This document shows positions 1 to 12,506 of a stretch of 64,000 nt of DNA, one piece after another. The translations under genes and the position numbers were made by a program. Origin of the DNA: Massilia kyonggiensis (GTDB lineage Bacteria > Pseudomonadota > Gammaproteobacteria > Burkholderiales > Burkholderiaceae_D). Numbering within the stretch: the first letter of the stretch is position 1; each line of letters begins with the position of its first letter. The stretch lies in NCBI RefSeq assembly GCF_024756235.1, contig NZ_JANUGY010000002.1:680746-744745 (forward strand), given 5' to 3'. The notes under the pieces are model-generated. The model was not told the origin of the DNA. It did no database searches and was given only the letters and a program-made list of their open reading frames with translations.

Positions 1-1
1 C

Positions 2-231
2 CTCCTCGACGAGGTCGACGCGCCGCTCGACGACGCCAATACCGAGCGCTTCTGCCGCATGGTGAAGCGCATGTCGGACCATACCCAATTCCTCTTCATC
101 TCGCACAACAAGATCGCGATGGAGATGGCCAACCAACTGATCGGTGTGACGATGCAGGAGCAGGGCGTGTCGCGCATCGTGGCGGTGGACATGGAGTCCG
201 CCGCGAATTTCGCTACTGAGGCACAAGCAGC

Positions 232-235
<4 letters not shown>
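2..235 (+). CDS. smc: Chromosome segregation ATPase SMC, C-terminal fragment
   Basis: Only the last 77 codons lie in the window; the reading frame runs in from the left edge. The fragment begins inside the Walker B/D-loop region ([13 protein letters not shown]) and continues through [32 protein letters not shown], the usual C-terminal ATPase lobe of SMC proteins, which compact and segregate chromosomes. The stop codon overlaps the zipA start (ATGA), so the two genes are probably translationally coupled. smc followed by zipA and ligA is a common betaproteobacterial order. The call is firm for the family; the rest of the protein cannot be seen. Confidence 0.92.
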
Positions 236-3763
<3,528 letters not shown>

Positions 3764-3778
3764 TCAATCGGAGTAAGT

Positions 3779-4669
3779 ATGACCGCAATCAAGAAAGCCG
3801 TGTTCCCCGTCGCTGGCCTCGGCAGCCGCTTCCTGCCGGCCACCAAGGCGCAGCCGAAGGAAATGCTGCCCATCGTGGACAAGCCGCTGATCCAGTACGC
3901 GGTCGAGGAAGCCGTGGCCGCCGGCATCACGGAGCTGGTGTTCATCACCGGCCGCAACAAGCGCGCCATCGAAGACCATTTCGACAAGGCGTATGAGCTG
4001 GAATCGGAACTGGAAGCGGCCGGCAAGAACGAGTTGCTGAAGCTCGTGCAGCAGGTGATCCCGAAGAACGTCAACTGCATCTACATCCGCCAGCCGGCCG
4101 CGCTGGGCCTTGGCCATGCCGTGCTGTGTGCGCGTCCCGTGATCGGCAACGAGCCGTTCGCCGTGCTGCTCGCGGACGACTTCATGGACACCGCCGAAGG
4201 CCACAAGCCCGTGCTGGCGCAGATGACGGACCTGTACGGCTACGAAAAGTGCAGCGTGCTCGCCGTGCAGGACGTCCCGCGTGCCCAGACCCGCCAGTAC
4301 GGCATCGTCAGCGCGCGCGCCTACCGCCCGGACCTGGAACTGGTCGGCGGCATCATCGAAAAACCGAAGCCCGAGGATGCCCCGTCGACGCTGGCCGTCG
4401 TGGGCCGCTACGTGCTGTCCGGCGCCATTTTCGACCATCTGGAAAACCTGGGCACGGGCGCGGGCGGCGAGATCCAGCTGACCGACGGCATCGCGTCGCT
4501 GATATCGCGCGAACGCGTGCTGGCGTACCGCTATGCCGGCACCCGCTACGACTGCGGCTCCAAGCTGGGCTACCTGAAGGCGACGGCCGCCATCGGCATG
4601 AAGCATCCGGAGACGGCCGAGGGCTACCGCGAATTCCTCGCGCACCTGTGTGCCGACCTGCCGAAATGA
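3779..4669 (+). CDS. galU: UTP-glucose-1-phosphate uridylyltransferase
   Basis: The 296-residue protein makes UDP-glucose from UTP and glucose 1-phosphate, feeding exopolysaccharide, lipopolysaccharide core and trehalose synthesis. The N-terminal nucleotide-binding signature [19 protein letters not shown] is complete, followed by [13 protein letters not shown] and the Asp pair in LLADDF. Length is normal for the family. A GGAG Shine-Dalgarno lies just upstream of the ATG. The stop overlaps the def start by four bases (ATGA), indicating coupled translation. Confidence 0.96.
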   Translation: MTAIKKAVFPVAGLGSRFLPATKAQPKEMLPIVDKPLIQYAVEEAVAAGITELVFITGRNKRAIEDHFDKAYELESELEAAGKNELLKLVQQVIPKNVNCIYIRQPAALGLGHAVLCARPVIGNEPFAVLLADDFMDTAEGHKPVLAQMTDLYGYEKCSVLAVQDVPRAQTRQYGIVSARAYRPDLELVGGIIEKPKPEDAPSTLAVVGRYVLSGAIFDHLENLGTGAGGEIQLTDGIASLISRERVLAYRYAGTRYDCGSKLGYLKATAAIGMKHPETAEGYREFLAHLCADLPK

Positions 4670-5202
4670 CGATCCGCGAGATCCTCAGGATGGGCGACCC
4701 GCGCCTGCTGCGCGTGGCCGAGCCCGTGCGGGCGTTCGACACGCCCGAACTGCATGCGCTCGTTGCCGACATGTTCGAGACGATGCACGCCGTCGACGGC
4801 GCCGGCCTGGCCGCGCCGCAGATCGGCGTCAACCTGCAGCTCGTGATCTTCGGCTTCGGCAAGAACCAGCGCTACCCGGACGCGCCCGCCGTGCCGGAGA
4901 CGGTGCTGATCAACCCGGTGCTCAAGCCTTTGTCGGACGAGATGGAAGAGGGCTTCGAAGGCTGTTTGTCGGTGCCGGGCCTGCGCGGCAGCGTGCCGCG
5001 CTACACGCGCCTGCATTACGAGGGCGTCGACCAGTACGGCAATCCGATCAGCCGCGACGTCGACGGCTTCCATGCGCGCGTCGTGCAGCACGAGGTGGAT
5101 CACCTGCTCGGCATCCTGTATCCGATGCGGATCCGCGACTTCACCCGCTTCGGCTTTACCGAAGTGATGTTCCCCGACCTCGATCCCAAGGCCGACGATT
5201 GA
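4666..5202 (+). CDS. def: Peptide deformylase
   Basis: The protein (178 residues) removes the formyl group from the initiator methionine of new proteins. All three family motifs are present: [10 protein letters not shown] (45-54), EGCLS (98-102, metal ligand Cys100) and QHEVDH (141-146, His142, His146 and catalytic Glu143). The start is fixed by the four-base overlap with galU and by the [14 protein letters not shown] beginning typical of the family. The length suits the enzyme. This may be one of two def genes, since another copy often sits next to fmt in related genomes; that is not visible here. Confidence 0.95.
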   Translation: MTIREILRMGDPRLLRVAEPVRAFDTPELHALVADMFETMHAVDGAGLAAPQIGVNLQLVIFGFGKNQRYPDAPAVPETVLINPVLKPLSDEMEEGFEGCLSVPGLRGSVPRYTRLHYEGVDQYGNPISRDVDGFHARVVQHEVDHLLGILYPMRIRDFTRFGFTEVMFPDLDPKADD

Positions 5203-5681
5203 AGCTGCACACTCTTTGCGCCTTGCTGGCGCTGCTCGGCACCAGCGCGCATGCCGACGACCTGTTCACGAAGATAGCCGCGGACCCGAAGAGCGAGCTG
5301 TGGATCGACAGCGGCTTCGCGACTTACCACTTCGACCGCGACAAGAACCTCAACGGCGGCAACCGCGGCCTCGGGTTCGAATACCGCTTCTCCGGCACGA
5401 TGGCCGCCGCGGCGGGTCGCTTCGTCAACAGCGACCGCTATTACTCGAACTACGCGGGCGTGCTGTGGCAGCCGTATGCGCTGGGCCCCGTGCGCCTCGG
5501 CGCGGCGATCGCGATGTTCGACGGTTATCCGAAGATGCGCGACCGCGGCTGGTTCCCCGCCGTCGTGCCCACGTTCACGTACGAGTATCAGCGCGTGGGC
5601 GTCAACGTCGGCGTGATCCCGTCGTACAAGGATCGCCTGTACGGCGGGATTTCCGTGCAGCTGAAGGTCAAGTTATTTTGA
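5199..5681 (+). CDS. Small exported beta-barrel protein, PagP-like
   Basis: The best start is a TTG whose last three bases overlap the def stop (TTGA). It gives a clean signal peptide ([19 protein letters not shown]) and a mature protein of about 140 residues. The mature part has alternating polar and aromatic strands ([32 protein letters not shown]) and ends in a phenylalanine (VKLF), all features of a small outer-membrane barrel. The layout recalls PagP, the lipid A palmitoyltransferase, but I cannot identify its catalytic residues with certainty, so no enzymatic role is assigned. The 3' end overlaps the convergent DUF885 gene by nine bases. Confidence 0.7.
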   Translation: MKLHTLCALLALLGTSAHADDLFTKIAADPKSELWIDSGFATYHFDRDKNLNGGNRGLGFEYRFSGTMAAAAGRFVNSDRYYSNYAGVLWQPYALGPVRLGAAIAMFDGYPKMRDRGWFPAVVPTFTYEYQRVGVNVGVIPSYKDRLYGGISVQLKVKLF

Positions 5682-7454
5682 CGCCGGATACGGCGACTTG
5701 CCGCCGTCCGCGATGAACGTGTCGATCCGCGCCTTCAGCACGGGCAGCGGCACGGACCCCAGCTGCAGCACCGTGTCGTGGAACGCGCGGATGTCGAATT
5801 TGTCGCCCAGCGCCGCCTCGGCCTTTTTGCGCGACTCGATGATCGCCATCTCGCCCAGGTAGTACGACAGCGCCTGGCCCGGCCAGGAAATATAGCGGTC
5901 GACCTCCGTGGCGATCTCGTGGTCGGACAGCGCCGTGTTGTCGTGCATGTAGGCCTGCGCCTGTTCGCGCGTCCAGCCGAGCGCGTGGATGCCCGTGTCG
6001 ACGACGAGGCGGGACGCGCGCCACGCCTGGTAGCTCAGCATGCCGAACGTCTCGTACGGCGTCTCGTACATCCCCATCTCGCTGCCCAGGCGCTCGCAAT
6101 ACAGCGCCCAGCCTTCGCCGTACGCGGAAATGTACGCGCGGCGGAACGGCGGCACGCCCTGCTGTTCCAGCGCCACCGGCATCTGGAACGCGTGGCCCGG
6201 CGCCGATTCGTGCAGCGTCAGCGCGGGGAGGCTGTACAGCGCGCGCGCCGGCAGGTTGTACGTGTTGACGAGGTAGATGCCCGGACCGCCGCGCGCCGAC
6301 GTGTAGTATGGCGCCTGGTCCGCCGGGACGGGCACGATGGCGAAGCGGCGGCGCGGCAGGTAGCCGAAATACTGGTCGGCCTTGCCGTCGAATTTTTTGG
6401 CGATCCACGCGGCGCTTTTCAAGAGTTCCTCCGGCGTCTTCGCATAGAACTGCGGGTCGCTGCGCAGGAACGCGAGAAAGGCGGGCAGGTCGCCCCTGAA
6501 TCCGGCTTTTTCCTTCGTCTGCTGCATTTCGGCGCGGATCTTCGCCATCTCGGAGAGGCCGATCTGGTGGATCTGCTGCGCCGTCATGTCGGTCGTCGTG
6601 TACTCGACGATCTTCGACTGGTAGTAGGCCTTCCCGTCCGGCAGGCGCTCGGCCGCAAGCGTCGTGCGCGCCTTCGGCACGTACTCGTCGCGGAAGAATG
6701 CGAGCGCCTTCGCGTATGCCGGTTTCACGGCGCTGTCGATCAGCGCGATGCCCTGCGTGCGCAGGCGCGTCTGCTCGTCCATCGGGATCGTCGCGGGCAT
6801 CTCCTTGAACGGCGTGTACCAGACCGTGTCTTCCGGCGCCTTCGCATTGACGATGTTCAGCAGCGGCGCGTCGCGGCCGGCCAGCGTCACCTGCGGCGGC
6901 GTGAAGCCGCGCGCGAGGCCCGCGCGCATGTTGTCCAGCTCCTCGCCGAAGTAGCGGGGCAGGTCGGCCAGCTGGGCGAGGTAGGCGCGGTATTCCTCCG
7001 CATTCTTCAATGGGCGGCGCGCGATGTAGGCGATGTCGGACCAGAACGCGCTGTCCGCGTTCACGGGCTGCTCGTATTCGCGGAAGCGCTGCGCCGCGAC
7101 GAACGCGGCGATCTGCGCGCGGTACACGGCATAGTTGATCTGCTCGGCGCGCGAGAGATCCGCGGGGCGGATGCCGTCCAGCTGGCGCAGCACGCCTTCC
7201 CACATCGCCAGGCGCGCGGCCTGCGTGCGGGCATCGACCTTCGGCAGGGCGTCGCGCACGTCGCGCGGCTCGTCCTCTTCCCACGCGAGCCGCTGCTTCA
7301 CGCGCCACTGCCATTCGGCCTTGTAGATGGCCTGGAAACGCGCATCGGCTTTGGCGGTGGCCTTGGCGGCAACCGGCGCGGCGATGGCGTCGACAGGCGC
7401 GAACTGCGTGGACAGGGCGAGGGAGAGGGCGGCGGCGAGCAAGGTCTGCTTCAT
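5673..7454 (-). CDS. Exported DUF885 family protein, probable zinc-dependent peptidase
   Basis: The 593-residue protein begins with a signal peptide (MKQTLLAAALSLALSTQFAPVDAIAA). The DUF885 family signature HESAPGH, an HExxxGH-type motif at 415-421, is present, and downstream AYGEGWALYCERL supplies the expected glutamate and tyrosine. Family members are thought to be periplasmic or outer-membrane-associated metallopeptidases related to M32 and thimet folds, but substrates are mostly unknown. It lies 91 bp downstream of the M28 peptidase gene on the same strand, with a strong hairpin between them. The two may share a role in peptide degradation. Confidence 0.9.
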   Translation of the reverse strand: MKQTLLAAALSLALSTQFAPVDAIAAPVAAKATAKADARFQAIYKAEWQWRVKQRLAWEEDEPRDVRDALPKVDARTQAARLAMWEGVLRQLDGIRPADLSRAEQINYAVYRAQIAAFVAAQRFREYEQPVNADSAFWSDIAYIARRPLKNAEEYRAYLAQLADLPRYFGEELDNMRAGLARGFTPPQVTLAGRDAPLLNIVNAKAPEDTVWYTPFKEMPATIPMDEQTRLRTQGIALIDSAVKPAYAKALAFFRDEYVPKARTTLAAERLPDGKAYYQSKIVEYTTTDMTAQQIHQIGLSEMAKIRAEMQQTKEKAGFRGDLPAFLAFLRSDPQFYAKTPEELLKSAAWIAKKFDGKADQYFGYLPRRRFAIVPVPADQAPYYTSARGGPGIYLVNTYNLPARALYSLPALTLHESAPGHAFQMPVALEQQGVPPFRRAYISAYGEGWALYCERLGSEMGMYETPYETFGMLSYQAWRASRLVVDTGIHALGWTREQAQAYMHDNTALSDHEIATEVDRYISWPGQALSYYLGEMAIIESRKKAEAALGDKFDIRAFHDTVLQLGSVPLPVLKARIDTFIADGGKSPYPASK

Positions 7455-7476
7455 GGTGGTCCTGTGGTCGAGGTGT

Positions 7477-7509
7477 CGTGAGCGAGGCAGGGTCTTGCCT
7501 CAGCTCACG
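7477..7509 (-). other. Hairpin between the M28 and DUF885 peptidase genes
   Basis: CGTGAGC plus GAGGCA pairs with TGCCTC plus GCTCACG around a six-base loop (7490-7495), with a single bulged A at 7502. There is no T-tract on the reading strand, so it may be a processing or stability element, or a factor-dependent termination point, rather than an intrinsic terminator. Confidence 0.6.
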
Positions 7510-7545
7510 ATATTACCTGCGGGACCGGGCCGAAGCCAGTCTTGC

Positions 7546-9162
7546 TCAACGCTTGACTTTACCGTATGCCTCGCCCGCCTTCCAGGTCGGCATCGTCGGC
7601 GCGTTCGCGACCGCATACCCGAGGTTCAGGGTGAACTGCGCCTGCTGCACCATGCCGGACAGGTCCCAGGACGGATCGTACTGGTCGCTGGTCTGGTGGT
7701 AATCCTGCGTGAACGCGCGCATCTTCGCGCCTTCCGCCGCCTGGTCGTGTTCGAAGTCGAAATGGCCGTCGCCGGAGAATACGGCGGAGCCCACGTTGAA
7801 CGCGGGGACGCCCGCTTTGGCGAAGTTGAAGTGGTCGGCGCGGAAGTAGGCGCCGCCGAGGTCAGGAACCGGGGCGGCCAGCGCGAGGCCCATCGCCTTG
7901 GCCACGTGCGCGGACGTCGCGTACAGCGAGCTGCGCTCGGCGCCGGCCACGCCCATGTCGCGCGTGCGGCCGACGAAGTTCATGCTGTCCAGGTTCAGGT
8001 CGGCGGCCGTCTTCGCCAGCGGCCACACCGGGTTGCGCACGTACGCGAGGCTGCCCAGCAGGCCTTGTTCTTCCGCGCACGGCCACAGGAAGATCTGCGT
8101 GCGCTTCGCCGGACGCTTGACCGCGGCCTGCGCCATCGCGAGCAGGGCGGCGGTGCCGGAGCCGTTGTCGATGGCGCCGTTCCAGATGTGGTCGGGCTTG
8201 CCGTTGTCCGGATCGATACCCAGGTGGTCCCAGTGCGCGGAATAGATCACCGCCTGGTCGCGCAGTTTCGGATCGGTGCCGGGCACGATGCCGGCCACGT
8301 TGTATTCGACGACGGTACGCACGGCGCTCTTCACGTTGGCCTCGACGCTGGCCGCCAGCGGCACCGGCCGGAAGCCGCGCACCTCGGCGGCGGCGCGCAG
8401 GCGGTCGAGGTCCTGGCCGCTGGCCGCGAGGAGTGTCCGCGCCATGTCTTCGCTGATCCAGCCCTGCAGCGCGTTGCCGGGGCCGGCGAGGTGGAACTGC
8501 TCGTGCGAGAAGCTGTTGACGGGGACGCTCCACGGATACGACGCGGACGGCGTCGTGTGGATCAGCAGGATGCCTGCCGCGCCCTGGCGCACCGCCTCCT
8601 CGAACTTGTACGTCCAGCGGCCGTACCACGTGAGCGACTTGCCGCCGAAGCGGTCCGGCTCCGCGTCCGTCGGCTGCGGATCGTTGACCATTGCGACGAG
8701 CACCTTGCCCTTCACGTCGGCGCCGAGGAAATCGTTCCAGCGCTCGTCGGGGGCGTCGATGCCGTAGCCGACGAACACGAGGGGCGCCGACACGCGCGTG
8801 GCCGCATTGCCGCTGGCGTTGCCGAACACGACGTCCTGGCCGAACGTGGCGGGCAGCACGCGGCCGCCCGCCACGAAGCGGAGCTGGCTGCCGGGCAGCG
8901 TCTTCTGGCCGACCAGTTCGACCTTCTGGCGGTAGCCGCCGTCCGCCAGCGGGGTCAAGCCCAGCACGGCGGCCTGCGTCTCGAGATAGCGCACGGTGAG
9001 TTCGCCGCCGCGCTGGCCCGTGCCGCGGCCTTCCAGCAGGTCGTCGGCGAGGAAGGACAGGTGGGCGCGCAGCGGCGCTTCGGCCACGGGCGGTGCGGAC
9101 TGGGCGTGCGCGGTGCCTGCGGCGGCGAGCAGGAAGGAAGCGGCACAGGTACGGAAAGACAT
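7546..9162 (-). CDS. Secreted M28 family zinc aminopeptidase
   Basis: The start at 9162 gives MSFRTCAASFLLAAAGTAHAQ, a good signal peptide; a longer in-frame start at 9255 would spoil it. The 538-residue protein has a protease-associated (PA) domain insertion in the middle and a C-terminal M28 catalytic domain. Metal-binding residues are seen in SAHWDHLG (His310), AIDNGSGT and CAEEQGLLGS, with later FRADHFNFA. M28 enzymes release N-terminal residues from peptides outside the cytoplasm. It is the first gene of a likely two-gene unit with the DUF885 gene. Confidence 0.92.
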   Translation of the reverse strand: MSFRTCAASFLLAAAGTAHAQSAPPVAEAPLRAHLSFLADDLLEGRGTGQRGGELTVRYLETQAAVLGLTPLADGGYRQKVELVGQKTLPGSQLRFVAGGRVLPATFGQDVVFGNASGNAATRVSAPLVFVGYGIDAPDERWNDFLGADVKGKVLVAMVNDPQPTDAEPDRFGGKSLTWYGRWTYKFEEAVRQGAAGILLIHTTPSASYPWSVPVNSFSHEQFHLAGPGNALQGWISEDMARTLLAASGQDLDRLRAAAEVRGFRPVPLAASVEANVKSAVRTVVEYNVAGIVPGTDPKLRDQAVIYSAHWDHLGIDPDNGKPDHIWNGAIDNGSGTAALLAMAQAAVKRPAKRTQIFLWPCAEEQGLLGSLAYVRNPVWPLAKTAADLNLDSMNFVGRTRDMGVAGAERSSLYATSAHVAKAMGLALAAPVPDLGGAYFRADHFNFAKAGVPAFNVGSAVFSGDGHFDFEHDQAAEGAKMRAFTQDYHQTSDQYDPSWDLSGMVQQAQFTLNLGYAVANAPTMPTWKAGEAYGKVKR

Positions 9163-9224
9163 GATCGATGACTCTTGAGTGATGCAAAGCGCGATGGTAG
9201 CACCGGACGCCGCACGTGTCCGTA

Positions 9225-9268
9225 TTGACACTCTTTTAAGAATGCAAAATTGCATCTCACGTTATAAT
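9225..9268 (+). promoter_or_regulatory. Putative promoter region for the KaiC-like operon
   Basis: A perfect -10 hexamer TATAAT lies at 9263-9268, about 65 bases before the first gene of the operon. A perfect TTGACA at 9225-9230 is too far away (32 bases) to pair with it, and no good -35 stands at 17 bases. A short inverted repeat ATGCA/TGCAT (9242-9255) lies just upstream of the -10 and could be an operator. Confidence 0.45.
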
Positions 9269-9334
9269 CGGTAGAACGGACGTGCCACGCCAAGGCCACG
9301 CCGCATGGCATGACAATCCCGACACCACTCCTGC

Positions 9335-9730
9335 ATGGATAAAGACGAAAACAGAGCGCAAGAGGCTTCCGCCGACCATGCCGCGCCGCTGATCCGGCCC
9401 TGGTCGCGCCTGGGCCGCCAGCTGGTGCCGCTGATCGGCGAAGGCGGTTTCGTCGCGTTGTTCACGCGCTCGGCGCGCCTGCTGTCGCCGCCGCGGGCGT
9501 GGCTCAGCGTCGACGCCACGCGCCGCACGAGCACGCTGTTGCTGACCGCCCTCGAGCAAGACCTCGCGGCCGCGGATCCCCAGGAAGCGGCCGCGGCACA
9601 CGACGAATTGATGGGCGCGTTCGTGCGTCAGCTGGGCGCTCTCATCGGCCCGGCATTGACGGCACGGCTGCTGGCCGAAACCGGTGAGGACGGCACACCG
9701 CAAAAGAATCAAGAGGAGCACGATAAATGA
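9335..9730 (+). CDS. Hypothetical small protein, first gene of the KaiC-like operon
   Basis: I do not recognise a family for this 131-residue protein. It has no signal peptide or membrane segment. It is Ala/Leu-rich and mostly helical by composition, with a charged N-terminus (MDKDENRAQEASADH), a middle section (LVPLIGEGGFVALFTRSARL) and a C-terminal helix pattern (LMGAFVRQLGALIGPALTARLL). No strong ribosome binding site precedes the ATG. Its stop overlaps the start of the KaiC-like gene by four bases (ATGA), so the two products are probably made together and may interact. A regulator or adaptor of the ATPase is a guess from context only. Confidence 0.7.
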   Translation: MDKDENRAQEASADHAAPLIRPWSRLGRQLVPLIGEGGFVALFTRSARLLSPPRAWLSVDATRRTSTLLLTALEQDLAAADPQEAAAAHDELMGAFVRQLGALIGPALTARLLAETGEDGTPQKNQEEHDK

Positions 9731-11187
9731 GCGGAAAAGTAACCCTGGAGAAATTGTGCACCGGTGTGCCAGGGCTCGATGTGCTTCTGGGCGGCGGCCT
9801 GACGGAGTTTTCGTTCACGCTGATCGCGGGCGCACCCGGCAGCGGCAAGACGACGCTCGCGCACCAGATCATGTTTTCGCTCGCGAACGCGCAGCGCCGC
9901 GCGCTGTTCTTCACCGTGCTGGGCGAGCCACCCCTGAAGATGCTGCGCTACCAGCAGCAGTTTTCGTTCTTCGACATGGACAAGGTCGGCCCAGCCGTCC
10001 GCTACGTCAACCTGGCCGACGACCTGCGCGCGGGCGATTTCAGCGGCGTGCTGGAGCGCATCATGCGCGAAGTGGAGGATTTCGGTCCGAGCCTCGTGTT
10101 CGTCGACTCGTTCCGCTCCGTCGTGCAGACGGCGCGCACCGGCAACGAAGGGCTGTGGGACCTGCAGCATTTCATCCAGGAACTGGGCTCGCGCATGGCC
10201 ACCTGGCAGGCGACCACGTTCCTCATCGGCGAATACAGCCAGGCCGACGTCGAGGCCAACCCGATCATCACGGTGGCCGATGGCATGATCGCGCTGTCGC
10301 ACAACCTGGACGAGGATTCGGTCGTGCGCAAGATCCGCATCATCAAGATGCGCGGCCAGGCCCACATGGCAGGCGCGCACACGTTGCGCATCACGGACGA
10401 CGGCATCCGCGTCTATCCGCGCCTGCTCACGCCGCAGCCCGAGGCCTACCTGACCATCGCCGCCGATCCGGCCCGCATTCCGACCGGCGTCGCGGGCCTG
10501 GACGACATGCTGCACGGCGGCCTGCCGCTGGGCCACACGATGCTCGTCTCCGGCCCCACGGGGATCGGCAAGACGATCCTCGGCACGCGCTTCCTGCAGG
10601 CCGGGGCGGAACAGGGCGAGAAGGGTGTCGCCGTGTTCTTCGAAAAACACACGGCGCGCCTGCACAACGCGGAACTGGTCAAGCTGGTGCAGGGCGGTCA
10701 GGTGACGGTGCTGCAATCGCTGTCGCTGTCGCTCACGGTCGAGGAATTGCTGGACCAGCTGACGGAGGCGATCGACCGCACGGGCGCGACGCGCGTCGTG
10801 ATCGATTCGCTGTCCGAGATCGGGCTGTACCTCGCGCCGGAATTCCGCTACGACCTGCGGCTGTCGGTGTTCCGCACGTTGTCGATGCTGGCGCGGCGCG
10901 GCGTCACGACGCTCGTCACCGTGGGCTACGAGGACAACCAGCCGAACTGGCGCTTTTCCATCGACAACCTGTGCTTCCTCGCGGACGCCGTGCTGTCGAT
11001 GCGGTTCGCCGAGGTCGAGGGCCACGTCTGCAAGTTCATGACGGTCATCAAGGTGCGTGGCTCGGACCACAGCAACGAACTGCGCGAATACCGCATCACG
11101 GACCGGGGGATCGAGGTGGCGCCGCATGCGACGAACCTCGATGCCCTGATGACGGGTTACCCGACGCGGCGCGGACCACACAAGTAA
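9727..11187 (+). CDS. KaiC-like tandem RecA-fold ATPase
   Basis: The 486-residue protein contains two KaiC-type domains in tandem. The first begins TGVPGLDVLLGGGL and has Walker A GAPGSGKTT (Lys41) and Walker B LVFVDSF; the second begins TGVAGLDDMLHGGL and has Walker A GPTGIGKTI (Lys282) and Walker B RVVIDSLSE. Catalytic glutamates after Walker A are less obvious. The C-terminal RGSDHSNELREYRITDRG matches the end of KaiC. The cyanobacterial phospho-dyad region appears replaced (FSIDNLCFLAD), so a circadian autophosphorylation cycle is not implied. GAGGAG at 9713-9718 is a good ribosome binding site. No kaiA or kaiB is near; the downstream partner is a hybrid kinase. Confidence 0.92.
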   Translation: MSGKVTLEKLCTGVPGLDVLLGGGLTEFSFTLIAGAPGSGKTTLAHQIMFSLANAQRRALFFTVLGEPPLKMLRYQQQFSFFDMDKVGPAVRYVNLADDLRAGDFSGVLERIMREVEDFGPSLVFVDSFRSVVQTARTGNEGLWDLQHFIQELGSRMATWQATTFLIGEYSQADVEANPIITVADGMIALSHNLDEDSVVRKIRIIKMRGQAHMAGAHTLRITDDGIRVYPRLLTPQPEAYLTIAADPARIPTGVAGLDDMLHGGLPLGHTMLVSGPTGIGKTILGTRFLQAGAEQGEKGVAVFFEKHTARLHNAELVKLVQGGQVTVLQSLSLSLTVEELLDQLTEAIDRTGATRVVIDSLSEIGLYLAPEFRYDLRLSVFRTLSMLARRGVTTLVTVGYEDNQPNWRFSIDNLCFLADAVLSMRFAEVEGHVCKFMTVIKVRGSDHSNELREYRITDRGIEVAPHATNLDALMTGYPTRRGPHK

Positions 11188-11195
11188 GGACGACG

Positions 11196-12506
11196 ATGGG
11201 AACGTATCAGCAACAGCATCCTGTTTCGGAACAGCGTTCCCCCGAAAGCGCGCAAAGTGTCGGCGGCATGCTCGCCGACGACCTGCTGCTGGAACGTATC
11301 CGGGCGCTCGAAGCCGACGTGGCCCGGCTGCGCGAAGCCAACGAACACCTCGTGCTGGCCACCGTCGACGCGCAGTACCAGCGCGAGGACGCCGAGGCGC
11401 TCAACCGCCGCCAGAACGAATTCCTCGCCATGCTGGCGCACGAGCTGCGCAACCCGCTGTCGCCGCTCGCGATGGCCGCGTCGCTGCTCGAACGCGACGC
11501 GGGCGCCGCGCCGCAGCAGCTGCGGCTCGCGAGCGTCATCACGCGCCAGGTCGATCACATGGCGCGCCTGCTCGACGACCTGCTCGACGCCGCGCGCATC
11601 AGCAGCGGCAAGATCAAGCTCGCGGTCGAAGCGCTGTCGCTGGCCGACGTGCTGCGCCACGCGGTGGAGACCGTGCAGCCGCGCATCGCGGAGCGCGGCC
11701 AGGCGCTGGACGTCGAGCTGCCGGCGGGCACCGTCGCGGTGGAGGGCGACAAGGTGCGCCTCGCGCAGGTGTTCACGAATTTGCTCGGCAACGCGTCGAA
11801 GTACACGGGCGACGGCGGCCGGCTGCGCCTCGCCGCCCACGCGGGGCCGGACGAGATCGTGGTGACGATCTCCGACAACGGCACCGGCATCGCGCCCGAG
11901 GTGCTGCCTTATATCTTCGACCTGTTCACGCAGGGTCCGCGCTCGCTGGCCCGGTCGGAGGGCGGGCTCGGCGTGGGCCTGAACGTCGTGCGCAACCTCG
12001 TGGGCATGCACCGCGGGACGGTGGAGGCGCATAGCGCCGGTCCCGGCCGCGGCAGCCGCTTCACGGTGCGCCTGCCGCGCTGCGCGGGCGTGCCCGCGGC
12101 GCCGGTCCGGCCCGAGCCGCCGCGGGCCACGCCGCGCCGCCGCATCCTGCTCGTGGAGGACAATGCCGACGCCTGCGCCACGCTGGCCGACATCCTGCTC
12201 GCGGAAGGCCACGACGTCGTGTGCGAAACGGATGGCCGCGCGGGCCTGGCGCGCGCGCTCGCCGAACCGTGGGACGTGATCGTGTGCGACATCGGCCTGC
12301 CGGAACTCGACGGCCTCGAGCTGATGCAGGTCCTGCGCGCGCAGCAGGAAGGCGCCCGTCCGTACGCGATCGCACTGACGGGTTACGGCCAGCCGGACGA
12401 CGAGGCGCGCGGCTTCGCGGCCGGATTCGACCGCTACCTCGTCAAGCCGGTCGGCGCCGCCACGCTGCTGGCCGTCGTCGCGGACGCACCCGCCGTCAGC
12501 GCCTGA
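11196..12506 (+). CDS. Soluble hybrid sensor histidine kinase/response regulator
   Basis: The 436-residue protein starts at the ATG eight bases after the KaiC-like stop, with AAGGA just upstream. It has no membrane segment. A coiled-coil N-terminus (about 25-70) leads to a HisKA domain with His82 in MLAHELRNPLSP, then a HATPase domain (N box NLLGNASKYTG, G1 box DNGTGIAPE, G2 box GGLGVGLNVV). A receiver domain follows (about 315-430) with Asp365 in CDIGLPELDG and Lys in YLVKPVG. There is no recognised input domain, so the signal may come from the KaiC-like ATPase encoded upstream. The 3' end overlaps the convergent aminotransferase gene by 11 bases. Confidence 0.93.
   Translation: MGTYQQQHPVSEQRSPESAQSVGGMLADDLLLERIRALEADVARLREANEHLVLATVDAQYQREDAEALNRRQNEFLAMLAHELRNPLSPLAMAASLLERDAGAAPQQLRLASVITRQVDHMARLLDDLLDAARISSGKIKLAVEALSLADVLRHAVETVQPRIAERGQALDVELPAGTVAVEGDKVRLAQVFTNLLGNASKYTGDGGRLRLAAHAGPDEIVVTISDNGTGIAPEVLPYIFDLFTQGPRSLARSEGGLGVGLNVVRNLVGMHRGTVEAHSAGPGRGSRFTVRLPRCAGVPAAPVRPEPPRATPRRRILLVEDNADACATLADILLAEGHDVVCETDGRAGLARALAEPWDVIVCDIGLPELDGLELMQVLRAQQEGARPYAIALTGYGQPDDEARGFAAGFDRYLVKPVGAATLLAVVADAPAVSA

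Noticed and set aside
7327..9171. Forward open frame of 614 codons over the M28 gene
   Set aside because: Antisense shadow of a clear M28 peptidase; composition is unlike a real protein.
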